The notes under the pieces were generated by a model. It saw only the letters and a program-made list of their open reading frames with translations, was not told the DNA's origin and ran no database searches. Of a stretch of DNA of 64,000 nucleotides, positions 54,211 through 63,407 are shown one piece after another. The position numbers and the translations under genes were made by a program. Origin of the DNA: Bog-756 sp963830165 (GTDB lineage: Bacteria; Actinomycetota; Acidimicrobiia; Acidimicrobiales; RAAP-2); assembly GCA_963830165.1 (NCBI GenBank), contig CAWHKZ010000005.1, positions 806,001-870,000 of the forward strand. The letters run 5' to 3'. Position 1 is the stretch's first letter, and every line of letters begins with the position of its first letter.

Positions 54211-54672
54211 TCAGTCGGCCCCGGCCTGTCGACGCTCGTCGGCCTCCATGGCCACCAGGTACTCCTGCCACGCCGCGAGATCGGGGTCGGCGCCCGCTCG
54301 GGGGGCCGACCCGCCGGGAGCCGGCGGCGGCTGCTCACCGGGCTCGGTGGCAACCGGTACGGCCCGGGGGCGGCCGTCCGGCCCGATGGTGGGAGCGGCC
54401 GGCTTGCGTCGACGGCCGTCCTGGCCGTGCAGCAGGTTCCACCACATGTAGATGGCGAAGACGGCGAAGATCGGCCATTCGAACACGTAGGCCCAGCTCA
54501 GCGCGTTCCCGTCCAGGGCCCGGAACACCTCGATGACGAAGGCGCCGACGCAGATCGTCAGTCCGACGACCAGGGTGAGGTGGAGGCGGAAGGCATCGGC
54601 CCCCCGGAGCCGTTGTCCGGGTACGGGGTCGGTGGGCACCGACTGCCGGTCGGCCGGTTGCTGGGGAGCCAC
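54211..54672 (-). CDS. Small two-helix membrane protein near the oxidase genes
   Basis: A 153-residue protein: N-terminal soluble segment, two membrane helices (LHLTLVVGLTICVGAFVIEVF and VFEWPIFAVFAIYMWWNLLHG) and a Pro-rich soluble tail. I do not recognise a named family; small proteins of this type are common in actinobacteria. GTG 54672 is set by TAATGT exactly six bases upstream, a leaderless arrangement. Divergent from the cupredoxin-ctaCDE operon; it might be an oxidase-associated subunit but does not resemble actinobacterial subunit IV (CtaF). Confidence 0.7.
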   Translation of the reverse strand: MAPQQPADRQSVPTDPVPGQRLRGADAFRLHLTLVVGLTICVGAFVIEVFRALDGNALSWAYVFEWPIFAVFAIYMWWNLLHGQDGRRRKPAAPTIGPDGRPRAVPVATEPGEQPPPAPGGSAPRAGADPDLAAWQEYLVAMEADERRQAGAD

Positions 54673-54903
54673 GTCGCCACATTACCGATGCCCCGGCGAT
54701 CACCGACGTGCGGGTCGGACACCCTGCGCGTGTATAGCGTCACGACCCGTGGCGGATCCGGTAGGTTTGCCGTCGATTCCAATCACGTGAATTGTCGGCG
54801 TGAGTTTGCTAAGAAGTGTTGTGTAGTCCGTAACTAGGGGATTGATTCCTTGAGAAGGCACTGTGCCGGGACCCCCGCACAGCCTAAGTAGGAGGGGGGG
54901 GTC

Positions 54904-55683
54904 GTGGCAGACCAAGAAGCGCCGACACCACCGGGGGACGGCACGTCCACCGGTGCGAATTCGGGCAAGGCGAGGCCGATAGGGATCATCGCCACGTTCG
55001 TGGTGGCCTTCGTCGCCATCGCCGGAGTGGCCGCATTCTTCATGTCACAGGCGTACACGTCGCCGAACTACCCCAATGGGGTGCAGGTGGCGACGTCGCT
55101 CGGCACGGCGCAGGTGAACGGCCAGACGCTCCAGCACGTGGCCCTCCACTTCCAGACCTACCCGGACTCGACGGGATCGGTTGACGGGAAGCAGATCCAT
55201 CCGAGCGGCAACCCGAGCTGGCCCGCCTACGGCTTCACCAACCAGTACCAGGTGCCGGCCCACGCCCTCGTCACCGTCACGGTCCAGCAGTACGACTCGG
55301 GCGGTTCGCTCAACGACCCGTTCTTCGCCAAGGTGGCGGGCACGGTCGGCGGCACCGCCACCTTCACCACCCCGAGCGGCAAGACCACCGTGGCCAACCA
55401 CTGGGACCCCAACAACATCGGGCACACGTTCACCATGCGCAGCGCCCCGGGCGTCGACAGCAACTTCTTCCTGAACGTGCCGCTGCCCACCAACGCCAAC
55501 CTGCCGACCGGCTCGTCGAACGACGACGCCGGCCAGCACTACACGGTCACCTTCAGCTTCATCTCGGGCTCCAAGGGCGTCTACGCCTGGAACTGCGAGT
55601 TTCCGTGCGGGTCGATGGTGGCCAGCTTCGGTGGTGTGATGGGCGCCTACGGGTTCATGTCGGGGTTCGTCCATGTCGTTTGA
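54904..55683 (+). CDS. Membrane-anchored cupredoxin-like protein preceding oxidase subunit II
   Basis: A 259-residue protein with a short disordered start, one membrane anchor (IGIIATFVVAFVAIAGVAAFF) and an outward-facing cupredoxin-like domain. The C-terminal loop WNCEFPCGSMVASFGG places Cys 231 and Cys 235 in a C-x3-C pair followed by Met residues, and GHTFTM supplies a possible His ligand, similar to CuA or type-1 copper sites. GTG 54904 has TAGGAGGGGG upstream. The leader contains a small hairpin, CTGTGC...GCACAG (54860-54881). It overlaps ctaC by 11 bases, so it is likely an electron-carrier or copper-handling partner of this oxidase. Not a standard oxidase subunit. Confidence 0.75.
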   Translation: MADQEAPTPPGDGTSTGANSGKARPIGIIATFVVAFVAIAGVAAFFMSQAYTSPNYPNGVQVATSLGTAQVNGQTLQHVALHFQTYPDSTGSVDGKQIHPSGNPSWPAYGFTNQYQVPAHALVTVTVQQYDSGGSLNDPFFAKVAGTVGGTATFTTPSGKTTVANHWDPNNIGHTFTMRSAPGVDSNFFLNVPLPTNANLPTGSSNDDAGQHYTVTFSFISGSKGVYAWNCEFPCGSMVASFGGVMGAYGFMSGFVHVV

Positions 55684-56521
55684 GGAAGAAGTCGACGACA
55701 TCGAGGCCAACACCCTCCTCGGCGGCGAGCCGTTCTTCGCCCGGGCCGGCGGCAAGATCTTCATCATCTGGCTGGTCTTCACGGTCTTCGGGGTACTCGT
55801 CGGGGTCTACGCCCCCCACCACCTGCTGCCCACCCTGCTGTCGCCCGAGGGCGGCGACGTGTGGGCGACGGTCGTCGTCTTCACCGTCCTGGCGGCCCCG
55901 GTGGCCGCATTCGTCTACGCAGTGGGCTTCTACAGCCTGATCGCCTGGCGCCACAAGGGGGGCGACCCGGACGTGCCGCCGCCCGACGGCGCCCCACAGC
56001 GGGGCAACGGCCCGGTGACGGTGCTGTGGCTGGGGATCTCCACCTTCCTGGTGGTCGTGCTGCTGTTCTGGGGCATCACCGTGTGGAGTGCCCAGCAGGT
56101 CACCCATCCGAACACCCTCCAGGTCAACGTGACGGGCCAGCAGTGGGTCTGGACGTACAGCTACCCGGGAACGGGCGTGGAGACCCGGACCCTCGAGCTG
56201 CCGCTGAACCGGCCCGTCCAGTTCAACGTGACCTCGGTGGACGTGACCCACGGTTTCTGGCCGGCTGCGCTCGGTGTGCAGGTCGACGCCAACCCCGGCG
56301 AGGTGACGGTGATCCGCACGACGCCGAACAAGCTCGGCAACTTCATCGTGCAGTGCAGCCAGCTGTGCGGGCTCTACCACGCCTTCATGAACAACAAGGG
56401 CGCCGTGGTCACGTCCCAGCAGTTCGACAGCTGGCTCCAGGGCAACGGTGCCACTCCGTCCGCCGCGGCGACCGACGCCGATCTGTCGTCCAGCGGCTCG
56501 ACCACCGCGATGAGCAAGTAG
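55673..56521 (+). CDS. ctaC: Cytochrome c oxidase subunit II
   Basis: A 282-residue subunit with two membrane helices (FIIWLVFTVFGVLVGVYAP region and VTVLWLGISTFLVVVLLFWGI) and a periplasmic CuA cupredoxin domain. CuA ligands: His in DVTHGFWP, then C228-x3-C232-x3-H236-x2-M239 (CSQLCGLYHAFM). Gln replaces the usual Glu inside the Cys loop, where only the main-chain carbonyl binds copper. There is an insert between the helices with a soluble loop. No fused cytochrome c domain. It accepts electrons from cytochrome c or the neighbouring cupredoxin and passes them to CtaD. Confidence 0.95.
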   Translation: MSFEEEVDDIEANTLLGGEPFFARAGGKIFIIWLVFTVFGVLVGVYAPHHLLPTLLSPEGGDVWATVVVFTVLAAPVAAFVYAVGFYSLIAWRHKGGDPDVPPPDGAPQRGNGPVTVLWLGISTFLVVVLLFWGITVWSAQQVTHPNTLQVNVTGQQWVWTYSYPGTGVETRTLELPLNRPVQFNVTSVDVTHGFWPAALGVQVDANPGEVTVIRTTPNKLGNFIVQCSQLCGLYHAFMNNKGAVVTSQQFDSWLQGNGATPSAAATDADLSSSGSTTAMSK

Positions 56522-56588
56522 CGCCGGGGGCTGGCATGACCCACCGGGCGAGCAGGGACCAAGTACGCAGCACCGAAAGGGTACGAAC

Positions 56589-58553
56589 GTGACGACAGCC
56601 GTGGCGCCGCCGCTCCTCGAGGACACGCAACTCAGCAACAGAGCCGGCGGCTTCTACCGGCGCCAGAACATCTGGACCGGGCTCGGGTTCGGGATCTTCC
56701 TGGGCTTCGTGGCCTGGTTGGTCTCGCACGCCACCGTCCAGGGCTCGAACTGGGGCTCCGACATGGTGGTCACCTGCACCATGGTCGGGTGGGTCGTGGG
56801 GTTCAACATCGGGGTGGGTACCTTCAACGCCCCGATCCGCTGGATCCTGGGCCACGACCAGACCCACGAGGACGAGCTGTACGCGGCAGGCGTCGGCCAG
56901 GGCAAGTCCCGGTACATCAAGTTCTGCACCGACCACAAGGTCGTCGGCACCCAGTACCTGATCCTGGTCATGGTGCTCTTCGGCGTGGGCGGCACGCTCG
57001 CCATGATGATCCGCACCCAGCTGATCACGCCCCACTCGTCGCTGCTCGACCCCCAGACCTACAACTCCGTGGTGACCATCCACGGCATGGTCATGATCAT
57101 CGCCACCATCATCATGGTGTCGGGGCCCTTCGCCAACTTCATCATGCCCATCATGATCGGCGCCAAGGACATGGCCTTCCCCCGGCTCAACGCCATGAGC
57201 TTCTGGGTCGTCGTGTCGGCGGTGCCGTGCCTGCTGGCCACCTTCTTCCTCGGCGGGGTCAACGCCGGCTGGACCACCTACGCTCCGCTCTCGGTGCAGG
57301 CGCCGCCGGCCATGGACGCCTTCGCCATCACCATCATCACCTTCGTGGTGTCGGTCACGATCGCCGGTGTGAACACCATCGTCACCGTGGTCACCATGCG
57401 GGCCAAGGGCATGACGATGGGCCGGCTGCCCATCTTCACGTGGGGTGCCGTGATCGGCGGTGCCCTCGGGCTCTACGCCATGCCCGCCTTCCTGGCGATC
57501 ATGACCATGATGATCACCGACCGGGCCACCGGGACGTCGTTCTTCGTGCCCCAGATGGGCGGCTCGGCGTGGCTCTACGAGAACCTCTTCTGGATCATGG
57601 GCCATCCCGAGGTCTACGTGATCCTCCTCCCACCGGTGGCCGCGGTGCTGGAGATCGCCTCCACCTTCGCCCGCAAACCGGTGTTCGGCTACAAGGTGGC
57701 AGTCGCCGGCTTCGTGTCCATCGCCGCGCTGTCGATCATGGTGTGGGCGCACCACATGTTCACCACCGGCTGGGCACCCAACCTCGCCGCGCCCTTCATG
57801 CTGACCACGGAGCTCATCTCCATCCCCACCGGGATCATCTTCCTGTGCACCATCGGCACGATGTGGAAGGGGAGCATCTGGATGCGATTGCCGATGTGGT
57901 TCGTGTACCTCTTCATCTGGAACTTCATCATCGGCGGCGTCACCGGCATCTACCTGTCCGACGTGCCCGCCGACCAGTTCTTCCACGGTGACATGTTCGT
58001 GACCGCCCACTTCCACTACACGTTGCTGGGCGGCGCCATGATCGGGGCGACGGCGGCCGTCTGCTACTGGTTCCCGAAGGTGAGCGGCCGCATGCTCAAC
58101 GAGCGGATCGGCAAGGTGGCCTTCTGGATGATCGCGCTCGGTATCCAGGTCACGTACTTCGGCATGTTCTGGGAGGGATTCCAGGGCATGGCCCGGCGGG
58201 TGGCGTACTACAACCCCCACTACGAGTCGGCCAACCAGATGGCGACGGCCGGTGCGTACCTGCTCATGGCCGGCTGGCTGGTGTTCCTCTACATGATGAT
58301 CCACGGCTGGCGGCACGGGAAGCTGGCGCCGGCCAACCCGTGGTTCTCCAAGACGCTCGAGTGGAAGGTGCCGACCCCGGTACCGCTCGAGAACTTCCTG
58401 GTCGACCCCGTGGTCACCTCGGACCCGTACACCTACGGCGAGGGCGTGCCGGACGGGCAGGAGGTGCCGGAGACGGCACCGGCTGCGGAACCGGAACTTG
58501 TTCCCGCGGGCCGGGGGCCCGCGTCCGACGAGGGTGACGGGGGGACGCTCTGA
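56589..58553 (+). CDS. ctaD: Cytochrome c oxidase subunit I
   Basis: Catalytic heme-copper subunit (654 residues, about 12-14 helices) that reduces oxygen and pumps protons. Heme and copper ligands: TIHGMVMIIATI (heme a His), WIMGHPEVYVILLPP (CuB His and cross-linked Tyr, with the adjacent channel Glu), VWAHHMFTTG (two CuB His) and TAHFHYTLLGG (heme a3 and heme a His). VNAGWTTYAPLS is also typical. The N-terminus has an extra helix compared with minimal subunits, and the C-terminus is a soluble acidic tail. ATG follows GAAAGGGTACGAAC. It overlaps ctaE by one base. Confidence 0.97.
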   Translation: MTTAVAPPLLEDTQLSNRAGGFYRRQNIWTGLGFGIFLGFVAWLVSHATVQGSNWGSDMVVTCTMVGWVVGFNIGVGTFNAPIRWILGHDQTHEDELYAAGVGQGKSRYIKFCTDHKVVGTQYLILVMVLFGVGGTLAMMIRTQLITPHSSLLDPQTYNSVVTIHGMVMIIATIIMVSGPFANFIMPIMIGAKDMAFPRLNAMSFWVVVSAVPCLLATFFLGGVNAGWTTYAPLSVQAPPAMDAFAITIITFVVSVTIAGVNTIVTVVTMRAKGMTMGRLPIFTWGAVIGGALGLYAMPAFLAIMTMMITDRATGTSFFVPQMGGSAWLYENLFWIMGHPEVYVILLPPVAAVLEIASTFARKPVFGYKVAVAGFVSIAALSIMVWAHHMFTTGWAPNLAAPFMLTTELISIPTGIIFLCTIGTMWKGSIWMRLPMWFVYLFIWNFIIGGVTGIYLSDVPADQFFHGDMFVTAHFHYTLLGGAMIGATAAVCYWFPKVSGRMLNERIGKVAFWMIALGIQVTYFGMFWEGFQGMARRVAYYNPHYESANQMATAGAYLLMAGWLVFLYMMIHGWRHGKLAPANPWFSKTLEWKVPTPVPLENFLVDPVVTSDPYTYGEGVPDGQEVPETAPAAEPELVPAGRGPASDEGDGGTL

Positions 58554-59263
58554 TGACGATCACCACGACCGACCACGGACACGACGACCACGGACACGGT
58601 GCCGCGGCCGTCGAAGGGGCCGAGAACCCGGGCGGTGTGCACGAGTCGGCCTTCAAGCGGGACCAGAAGGAACGGCTCATGCTGTGGCTGCTCATCGGCG
58701 GCGACGCGCTCTTCCTGGTGCTCGAGCTCTTCACCTGGTTCTACCTGCGGACCCTCAACACGAGCGGGCTGTGGAACGGAGCGGCCTGCACCAAGGCCAA
58801 CCCGTGCACCGACGGCCTCGGCAATCCCATCACCGCACCGATCACACGGGCCGACCCGACGTACGCCATCATCATCGCCGTCCTCGCCGTGTTGGCCGCG
58901 GCGTTCGTCTGGATCGCCGAGTCGGCCGCCCAGCGTGAGGCCGGGAAGCGGGCGGTGGCCTCGGCCGCGGGCGTCGCCTTCCTGTTCATGCTGGCCGCCA
59001 TCGCGATGCAGATCTACCAGTTCCAGGTGATCCCCTTCACGACGATCGACGGTGCCTACGCGTCGTCCTACGAGTTCTTCATGGGCTCGACGCTGGCCCA
59101 CCTGATCCTGATGGCGTTCATCGGCTTCGGACTGTGGGTCCGGGCATCGAAGGGGCGCTACGAAGGAGGGACCTGGTACCGGGTCCGGATCATCCGGTTC
59201 TTCGCCGTGTGGATCGCCATCTCGACGGTCATCCTGGTGGCCGTCGCCGCCCTCTTCTACTGA
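58553..59263 (+). CDS. ctaE: Cytochrome c oxidase subunit III
   Basis: A 236-residue subunit III of the heme-copper oxidase. N-terminal His-rich segment TTDHGHDDHGHG (possible metal binding), then helices LMLWLLIGGDALFLVLELFTWFYLR, IIIAVLAVLAAAFVWIAESAA, ASAAGVAFLFMLAAIAMQIYQ, FFMGSTLAHLILMAFIGFGLW and FFAVWIAISTVILVAVAAL. The loop between the first two helices contains two Cys (ACTKANPC), perhaps a disulfide. It starts on the last base of the ctaD stop. Last gene of the oxidase operon; the NUDIX gene converges on it. Confidence 0.92.
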   Translation: MTITTTDHGHDDHGHGAAAVEGAENPGGVHESAFKRDQKERLMLWLLIGGDALFLVLELFTWFYLRTLNTSGLWNGAACTKANPCTDGLGNPITAPITRADPTYAIIIAVLAVLAAAFVWIAESAAQREAGKRAVASAAGVAFLFMLAAIAMQIYQFQVIPFTTIDGAYASSYEFFMGSTLAHLILMAFIGFGLWVRASKGRYEGGTWYRVRIIRFFAVWIAISTVILVAVAALFY

Positions 59264-59363
59264 GCGGGCCCACCTACTGAGGGGCTGCACTTCCTGAGGG
59301 GCCGCCTGGCGCGGCCGGTCCCGAGGGGGAGACGGGCCTCCGTGAGGCGCAGGCCGCCCGGGA

Positions 59364-59756
59364 TCACCGGAGCCCGAGCTGGCGGAACAGCCAGATGTAG
59401 TCGGGGTGGGCCAGTGCCGGCCAGGGGACCTCGTCCGGTCGGAACCACGCCACCGTCTCGTGCTCGTACGGGTCGGCATTGCGGGGCTCCCCGACCCACT
59501 CGTCGATCAGCCAGACGGACAGGGCCACGCCGTCGACGGTGATGCCGGCACGGGCCGGGCCCGACGGCGGGTCCACGATGATCCCGAGCTCCTCCCGCAG
59601 CTCCCGGGCCAGCGCGGCCTCCGGCTGCTCACCGGTCAGGACCCGGCCCCCCGGGAGGTCCCAGGCACCCGGGTGCCGCGTGCGGTAAGGGGTGCGCTTG
59701 CACAGCACGACCAGCTCCCCGCTCCTGACCACACCGGCGACGCGACGGCGTGGCAC
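59364..59756 (-). CDS. NUDIX hydrolase
   Basis: A 130-residue NUDIX protein. The Nudix box G-x5-E-x7-R-E-x2-E-E-x-G is seen as GGRVLTGEQPEAALARELREELGI; LVVLCKRTPYRTRHPGAWDLPGG precedes it, and a C-terminal VAWFRPDEVPWPALAHPDY follows. It probably hydrolyses a nucleoside diphosphate derivative; ADP-ribose or oxidised dNTPs are typical. GTG 59756 lies 13 bases after the kdpE stop with TGAGG upstream, so it is co-transcribed with the second kdpD-kdpE pair, an unusual partner for it. Confidence 0.9.
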   Translation of the reverse strand: MPRRRVAGVVRSGELVVLCKRTPYRTRHPGAWDLPGGRVLTGEQPEAALARELREELGIIVDPPSGPARAGITVDGVALSVWLIDEWVGEPRNADPYEHETVAWFRPDEVPWPALAHPDYIWLFRQLGLR

Positions 59757-59769
59757 CGGGGCACCGACC

Positions 59770-60498
59770 TCAGGGCTCGAAGCGGTAGCCCATGCCGGGC
59801 TCGGTGATGAAGTGGCGCGGCCGTGAGTGGTCGTCCTCGAGCTTGCGCCGGACCCGGCCCATCAGCACCCGCAGGTACTCCGTCTCCTTCTCGTACTGGG
59901 GTCCCCACACGTCGTGGAGCAGCTGGCGTTGGGACACCAGGCGGCCGGGATTGCGTACCAGTACCTCGACGAGCTCCCACTCCTTCGGAGTCAGGTGCAC
60001 CTCCGCGCCGTCCCGCACGACCCGCTTGGTGTCGAGGTCCACGGTGAAGCCCTCGGCCTCGACGCGGGGGTCCTGGTCGGCCCCGGGGGCGCGGCGCAGC
60101 GCGGCCCGGATGCGGGCCAGCAGCTCGTCCATGCCGAAGGGTTTGGTCACGTAGTCGTCCGCCCCGAGGTCGAGGGCCTCGACCTTGCTCATCGACTGGT
60201 GCCTGGCCGACAGCACCAGCACCGGAACCGCACTCCAGCCCCGGATGCCCCGGATGACCTCGACGCCGTCGATGCCGGGCAGCCCGAGGTCGACCAGGAC
60301 GAGGTCGGGATGCCAATGGGCGACCCGGTCGAGGCCCTCCTCGCCGGTCCGGGCGCCGGCGACCTCGTAGCCGCGGGCGCCGAGGCTGATGGTGAGGGCC
60401 CGCAGCAGCGCCGGGTCGTCGTCGACCACCAGGACCCGGGCCGTTCCCACCTCCCGGCCCCCGCGGCGTGTGCCGACGCTGGCCGACGAGGCGCTCAC
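59770..60498 (-). CDS. kdpE: KdpE-type response regulator (second Kdp sensor pair)
   Basis: OmpR-class regulator of 242 residues. After a short extra N-terminus: VLVVDDDPALLRALTISL, DLVLVDLGLPGIDGVEVI with the phospho-acceptor Asp, VLSARHQSMSKVEALDLGADDYVTKPFG, and a winged helix with LTPKEWELVEVLVRNPG and YLRVLMGRVRRKLE. The extra N-terminal 19 residues result from using the overlap start at 60498; GTG at 'VGTARVL' is the alternative. It overlaps the kdpD stop by four bases. No kdpFABC genes are adjacent, so its targets are elsewhere, perhaps the kdp operon at 22 kb. Confidence 0.92.
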   Translation of the reverse strand: MSASSASVGTRRGGREVGTARVLVVDDDPALLRALTISLGARGYEVAGARTGEEGLDRVAHWHPDLVLVDLGLPGIDGVEVIRGIRGWSAVPVLVLSARHQSMSKVEALDLGADDYVTKPFGMDELLARIRAALRRAPGADQDPRVEAEGFTVDLDTKRVVRDGAEVHLTPKEWELVEVLVRNPGRLVSQRQLLHDVWGPQYEKETEYLRVLMGRVRRKLEDDHSRPRHFITEPGMGYRFEP

Positions 60499-63182
60499 GG
60501 CCGCACCTGAGCGCCCCGGTCCCCGCCGCCGGTGTCGGTACCCGACACGTCGGTGTCGTCCGTGTCGTCCGTGTCGGGCACGACGACGTCCCCGTCCAGG
60601 TCGGCGTCGATGATGGTCGGGGTGTGGTCCTCGGGCAGGGGCAGGCTCACCACCAGGGTGCAGCCGCCCCCGGGCGTGTCCTCGAGATCGAGATCGCCGC
60701 CCACGGCCTCGACGAAGCCCCGGGACACGGCGAGCCCGAGGCCGACCCCGGTGCGGTTCTCGGTGTCACCCAGGCGCTGGAACGGCCGGAACACGAGTTC
60801 GTGGTCGGCCGCACGGATGCCCGGCCCGTGGTCGATGATCCGGATGTCGACCCGTCCCGCCACCGTGCCCGCCTCGACGCGGACGGGGGCACCGGCTCCG
60901 TGCACCAGCGCGTTGTCGACCAGGTTGGCCACGACCCGCTCGACGAGCGCCGGGTCGGTCCTGATGAGGGGCACACCGGCCTCGACGGAGACCACGACCC
61001 CGCGGGCCCGGGGGCCGAGACTGTTCAGTGCCGCGCCGATGAGTTCCTCGACGTCGGTCGTCCGCGAGAGGACGTCCATCGATCCCGTCTCGAGCCGGCT
61101 CATGTCGAGCAGGTTCTCCACGAGGGCGCTCAGCCGGTCGGCCTCGTCGTCGACCGTGTGCAGCAGGATCGCCGTCTCCTCGGGACCGAAGTCGAGCTGC
61201 TCGGACAGGAGGCTCGACGAGGCAGCCTTGATGGAGGCCAGCGGCGTGCGCAGGTCGTGGCTCACGGCGGCGAGCAGGGCCGACCGCAGCTGGTTGGCCC
61301 GGGCCAGCGAGTCGGCCTCGCTCACCTCGGCGTGGAGCCGGTCGCTCTCGAGGGCCGCGGCGAGCTGGGCGGCGAAGGCGGACAGGATGTCCCGGTCCTC
61401 GGCGCTCAGTCCCGGGCCCTGCAGGGCGAGCACGTCGAGGTCGGTGAGCGGCAGGGTGAGCGACGCCTCGGCCGGTGTCGTGACCGGGGCCGTTCCGGCC
61501 GACGCCACCGTCCGCCACGACCCACCCTGGCCGTCGGCCCGATCGTCGCGCAGGATGGCGGCCGACTCCAGGCGGAAGGCGACGACCAGCTCCTCCAGCA
61601 GCGCCGGCAGCGGATTGCCCTCGGGGGAGACCAGCCGGCCGGCCACCCGGGCCAGCATGCGGGCATCGGAGCGGGCCTGCACGGCCGCGGCGGACCGGCG
61701 CGCCGCCACGTCGACCAGGATGCTCACCACCCCGGCCGTCACCAGGAAGATGAGCAGCGCCAGCACGTCGCGGGCGTCGGCGATGGTGAACGTGTGGACG
61801 GGCGGGGCGAAGTAGTAGTTGGACAGCAGGAACCCGACGATGGCGGCCACGAAGGCCGGCCACACCCCGCCGGTGGCGGCGACCGCCACCACGAGCAGCA
61901 GGTAGGAGCTGATCGCCGTCGCCAGTTCGGCATGGGTGCCGGTGGAGGTCAGCAGCAGGGTGAAGAGCGGAAAGCCGATGACCCCCAGGAGCACGGCGGC
62001 GAGCCGCCGGCGGGCCGGCAGGGGCGACAGCAGCTGGCGACGGTTCCGCGGGCCGCCTGCCGGGCGATGGCGGGGGTGGTCGGTCCCGTCCTCCGTGCCG
62101 TCGTCCGCCACGTCGGTGGCGATCACGTGCACGTCGAGCGCCCCACCGGCGGCCCGGATCACCGAGTTGATGACCGACCCCCGGACGAACTCGGTCAGGC
62201 GGCTGCGGTGGGTGGCGCCCATGACCAGCTGGGTGGCGTTCTGGGCGCGGGCCACCTGCACGAGGGCCGGGGCCACGTCGGCGCCCACCACCTCGACGTA
62301 GCGGCCGCCGAGGTCGTCGAGCAGGGCGCGGTTGCGGGCGAGCCCGTCGCTGCCCGCGCTCGACAGTCCGTCGTCGGTGCGCACGTGCACCCCCACGAAC
62401 TCGGCCTTGGTGCGCATGGCCATGCGGGCGGCCCGGCGGATCAGCACGGCACTGCCCGGCGCCCCGGTCAGCGACACCACCACCCGCTCCTTGGTCTCCC
62501 ACGCCCCGGCGATGTCGTGGCGCTCCCGGTAGTCGTGGAGCTCCTCGTCGACGCGGTCGGCCACCCACAGCAGGGCCAGCTCGCGCAGGGCGGTCAGGTT
62601 GCCGGTTCGGAAGTAGTTGCCCAGGGCGGCGTCGATGCGCTCCGGCGGGTAGACGTTGCCGTGGGCCAGGCGACGGCGGAGGGCCTCGGGGGCCATGTCG
62701 ACCAGCTCGATCTGGTCGGCGGCCCGGACCACCCGGTCGGGCACCGTCTCCTGCTGGGCCACGCCGGTGATCCGCTCGACCACGTCGTTGAGCGACTCGA
62801 GGTGCTGGAGGTTGATCGTGGAGATGACGTTGATACCGGCGTCGAGCAGGACCTTGACGTCCTCCCAGCGCTTCGCGTTCCCCGAGCCCGGGATGTTGGT
62901 GTGGGCCAGCTCGTCGACCAGGACGAGCTCGGGCCGGCGGGCCAGCAGGCCCTCGAGGTCCATCTCCTCGAAGGTCTGGCCCCGGTACTCGATGCTCCGG
63001 CGGGGGAAGATCGGCAGGTCGCGGATCTGGGCGTCGGTGTGGGGGCGCCCGTGCTCCTGCACCCAGCCGATCACCACGTCGGTGCCGCGCTGCTGGCGCC
63101 GCCAGCCCTCGTTGAGCATGGCGTAGGTCTTGCCGACGCCGGGTGCGGCGCCGAGGTACAGGCGGAGCTTGCCGCGGGCCAT
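60495..63182 (-). CDS. kdpD: Sensor histidine kinase KdpD, full length
   Basis: An intact 895-residue KdpD. Order: KdpD domain with Walker A GAAPGVGKT at residues 11-19 and LVLVDELAHTNIPGSG; universal-stress domain (VVSLTGAPGSAVLIRRAARM to LVMGATHRSRLTEFVRGS); four-helix DUF4118 membrane domain (LFTLLLTSTGTHAEL, YLLLVVAVAATGGVWPAFVAAIVGFLLS in two pieces, VLALLIFLVTAGVVSILV); GAF; HisKA with AVSHDLRTPLASIKA; HATPase with NLVDNALVHGA, DHGPGIRA and TGVGLGLAVSRGF. ATG 63182 has TAGGAC just upstream. It contrasts with the split KdpD at 20.7-28.3 kb. Likely senses potassium or turgor stress and phosphorylates the KdpE it overlaps. Confidence 0.96.
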   Translation of the reverse strand: MARGKLRLYLGAAPGVGKTYAMLNEGWRRQQRGTDVVIGWVQEHGRPHTDAQIRDLPIFPRRSIEYRGQTFEEMDLEGLLARRPELVLVDELAHTNIPGSGNAKRWEDVKVLLDAGINVISTINLQHLESLNDVVERITGVAQQETVPDRVVRAADQIELVDMAPEALRRRLAHGNVYPPERIDAALGNYFRTGNLTALRELALLWVADRVDEELHDYRERHDIAGAWETKERVVVSLTGAPGSAVLIRRAARMAMRTKAEFVGVHVRTDDGLSSAGSDGLARNRALLDDLGGRYVEVVGADVAPALVQVARAQNATQLVMGATHRSRLTEFVRGSVINSVIRAAGGALDVHVIATDVADDGTEDGTDHPRHRPAGGPRNRRQLLSPLPARRRLAAVLLGVIGFPLFTLLLTSTGTHAELATAISSYLLLVVAVAATGGVWPAFVAAIVGFLLSNYYFAPPVHTFTIADARDVLALLIFLVTAGVVSILVDVAARRSAAAVQARSDARMLARVAGRLVSPEGNPLPALLEELVVAFRLESAAILRDDRADGQGGSWRTVASAGTAPVTTPAEASLTLPLTDLDVLALQGPGLSAEDRDILSAFAAQLAAALESDRLHAEVSEADSLARANQLRSALLAAVSHDLRTPLASIKAASSSLLSEQLDFGPEETAILLHTVDDEADRLSALVENLLDMSRLETGSMDVLSRTTDVEELIGAALNSLGPRARGVVVSVEAGVPLIRTDPALVERVVANLVDNALVHGAGAPVRVEAGTVAGRVDIRIIDHGPGIRAADHELVFRPFQRLGDTENRTGVGLGLAVSRGFVEAVGGDLDLEDTPGGGCTLVVSLPLPEDHTPTIIDADLDGDVVVPDTDDTDDTDVSGTDTGGGDRGAQVRP

Positions 63183-63381
63183 GTCGTCCTACCGGTCGGG
63201 CCGGTGGCGGAGCATCAGGGTGCGCCCAGCTCGTCGAGGGCGGTGGTCAAGGTCGGCACGTCCACTCCTGGGTCGCCGGGCACACGCCGGTAACGCCTCG
63301 GGCACGTGCGGCAGAGGTCCCGTCCAAACCTGCGATGTCGGCGACATGTCCAGCAAAGTCTACTGAGCGCACCCGTCCACG

Positions 63382-63407
63382 TTCACACGGTCCGTCCTCG
63401 GTGTGAA
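63382..63407. promoter_or_regulatory. TTCACAC-N12-GTGTGAA inverted repeat upstream of kdpD
   Basis: TTCACAC (63382-63388) and GTGTGAA (63401-63407) form a perfect 7-base inverted repeat about 200 bases before the second kdpD. The half-site shares TTCAC with the TGTTCAC repeats in front of kdpF. The surrounding gap 63183-63595 is AT-richer than average and holds no gene. Confidence 0.45.

Noticed and set aside
56409..58316. A 635-residue minus-strand open frame antisense to ctaD
   Set aside because: His-rich composition reflects the complement of membrane-protein codons; ctaD is unambiguous.
60468..63293. A 941-residue plus-strand open frame antisense to the second kdpD
   Set aside because: A shadow of kdpD; composition is typical of antisense of GC-rich genes and no start signal is present.
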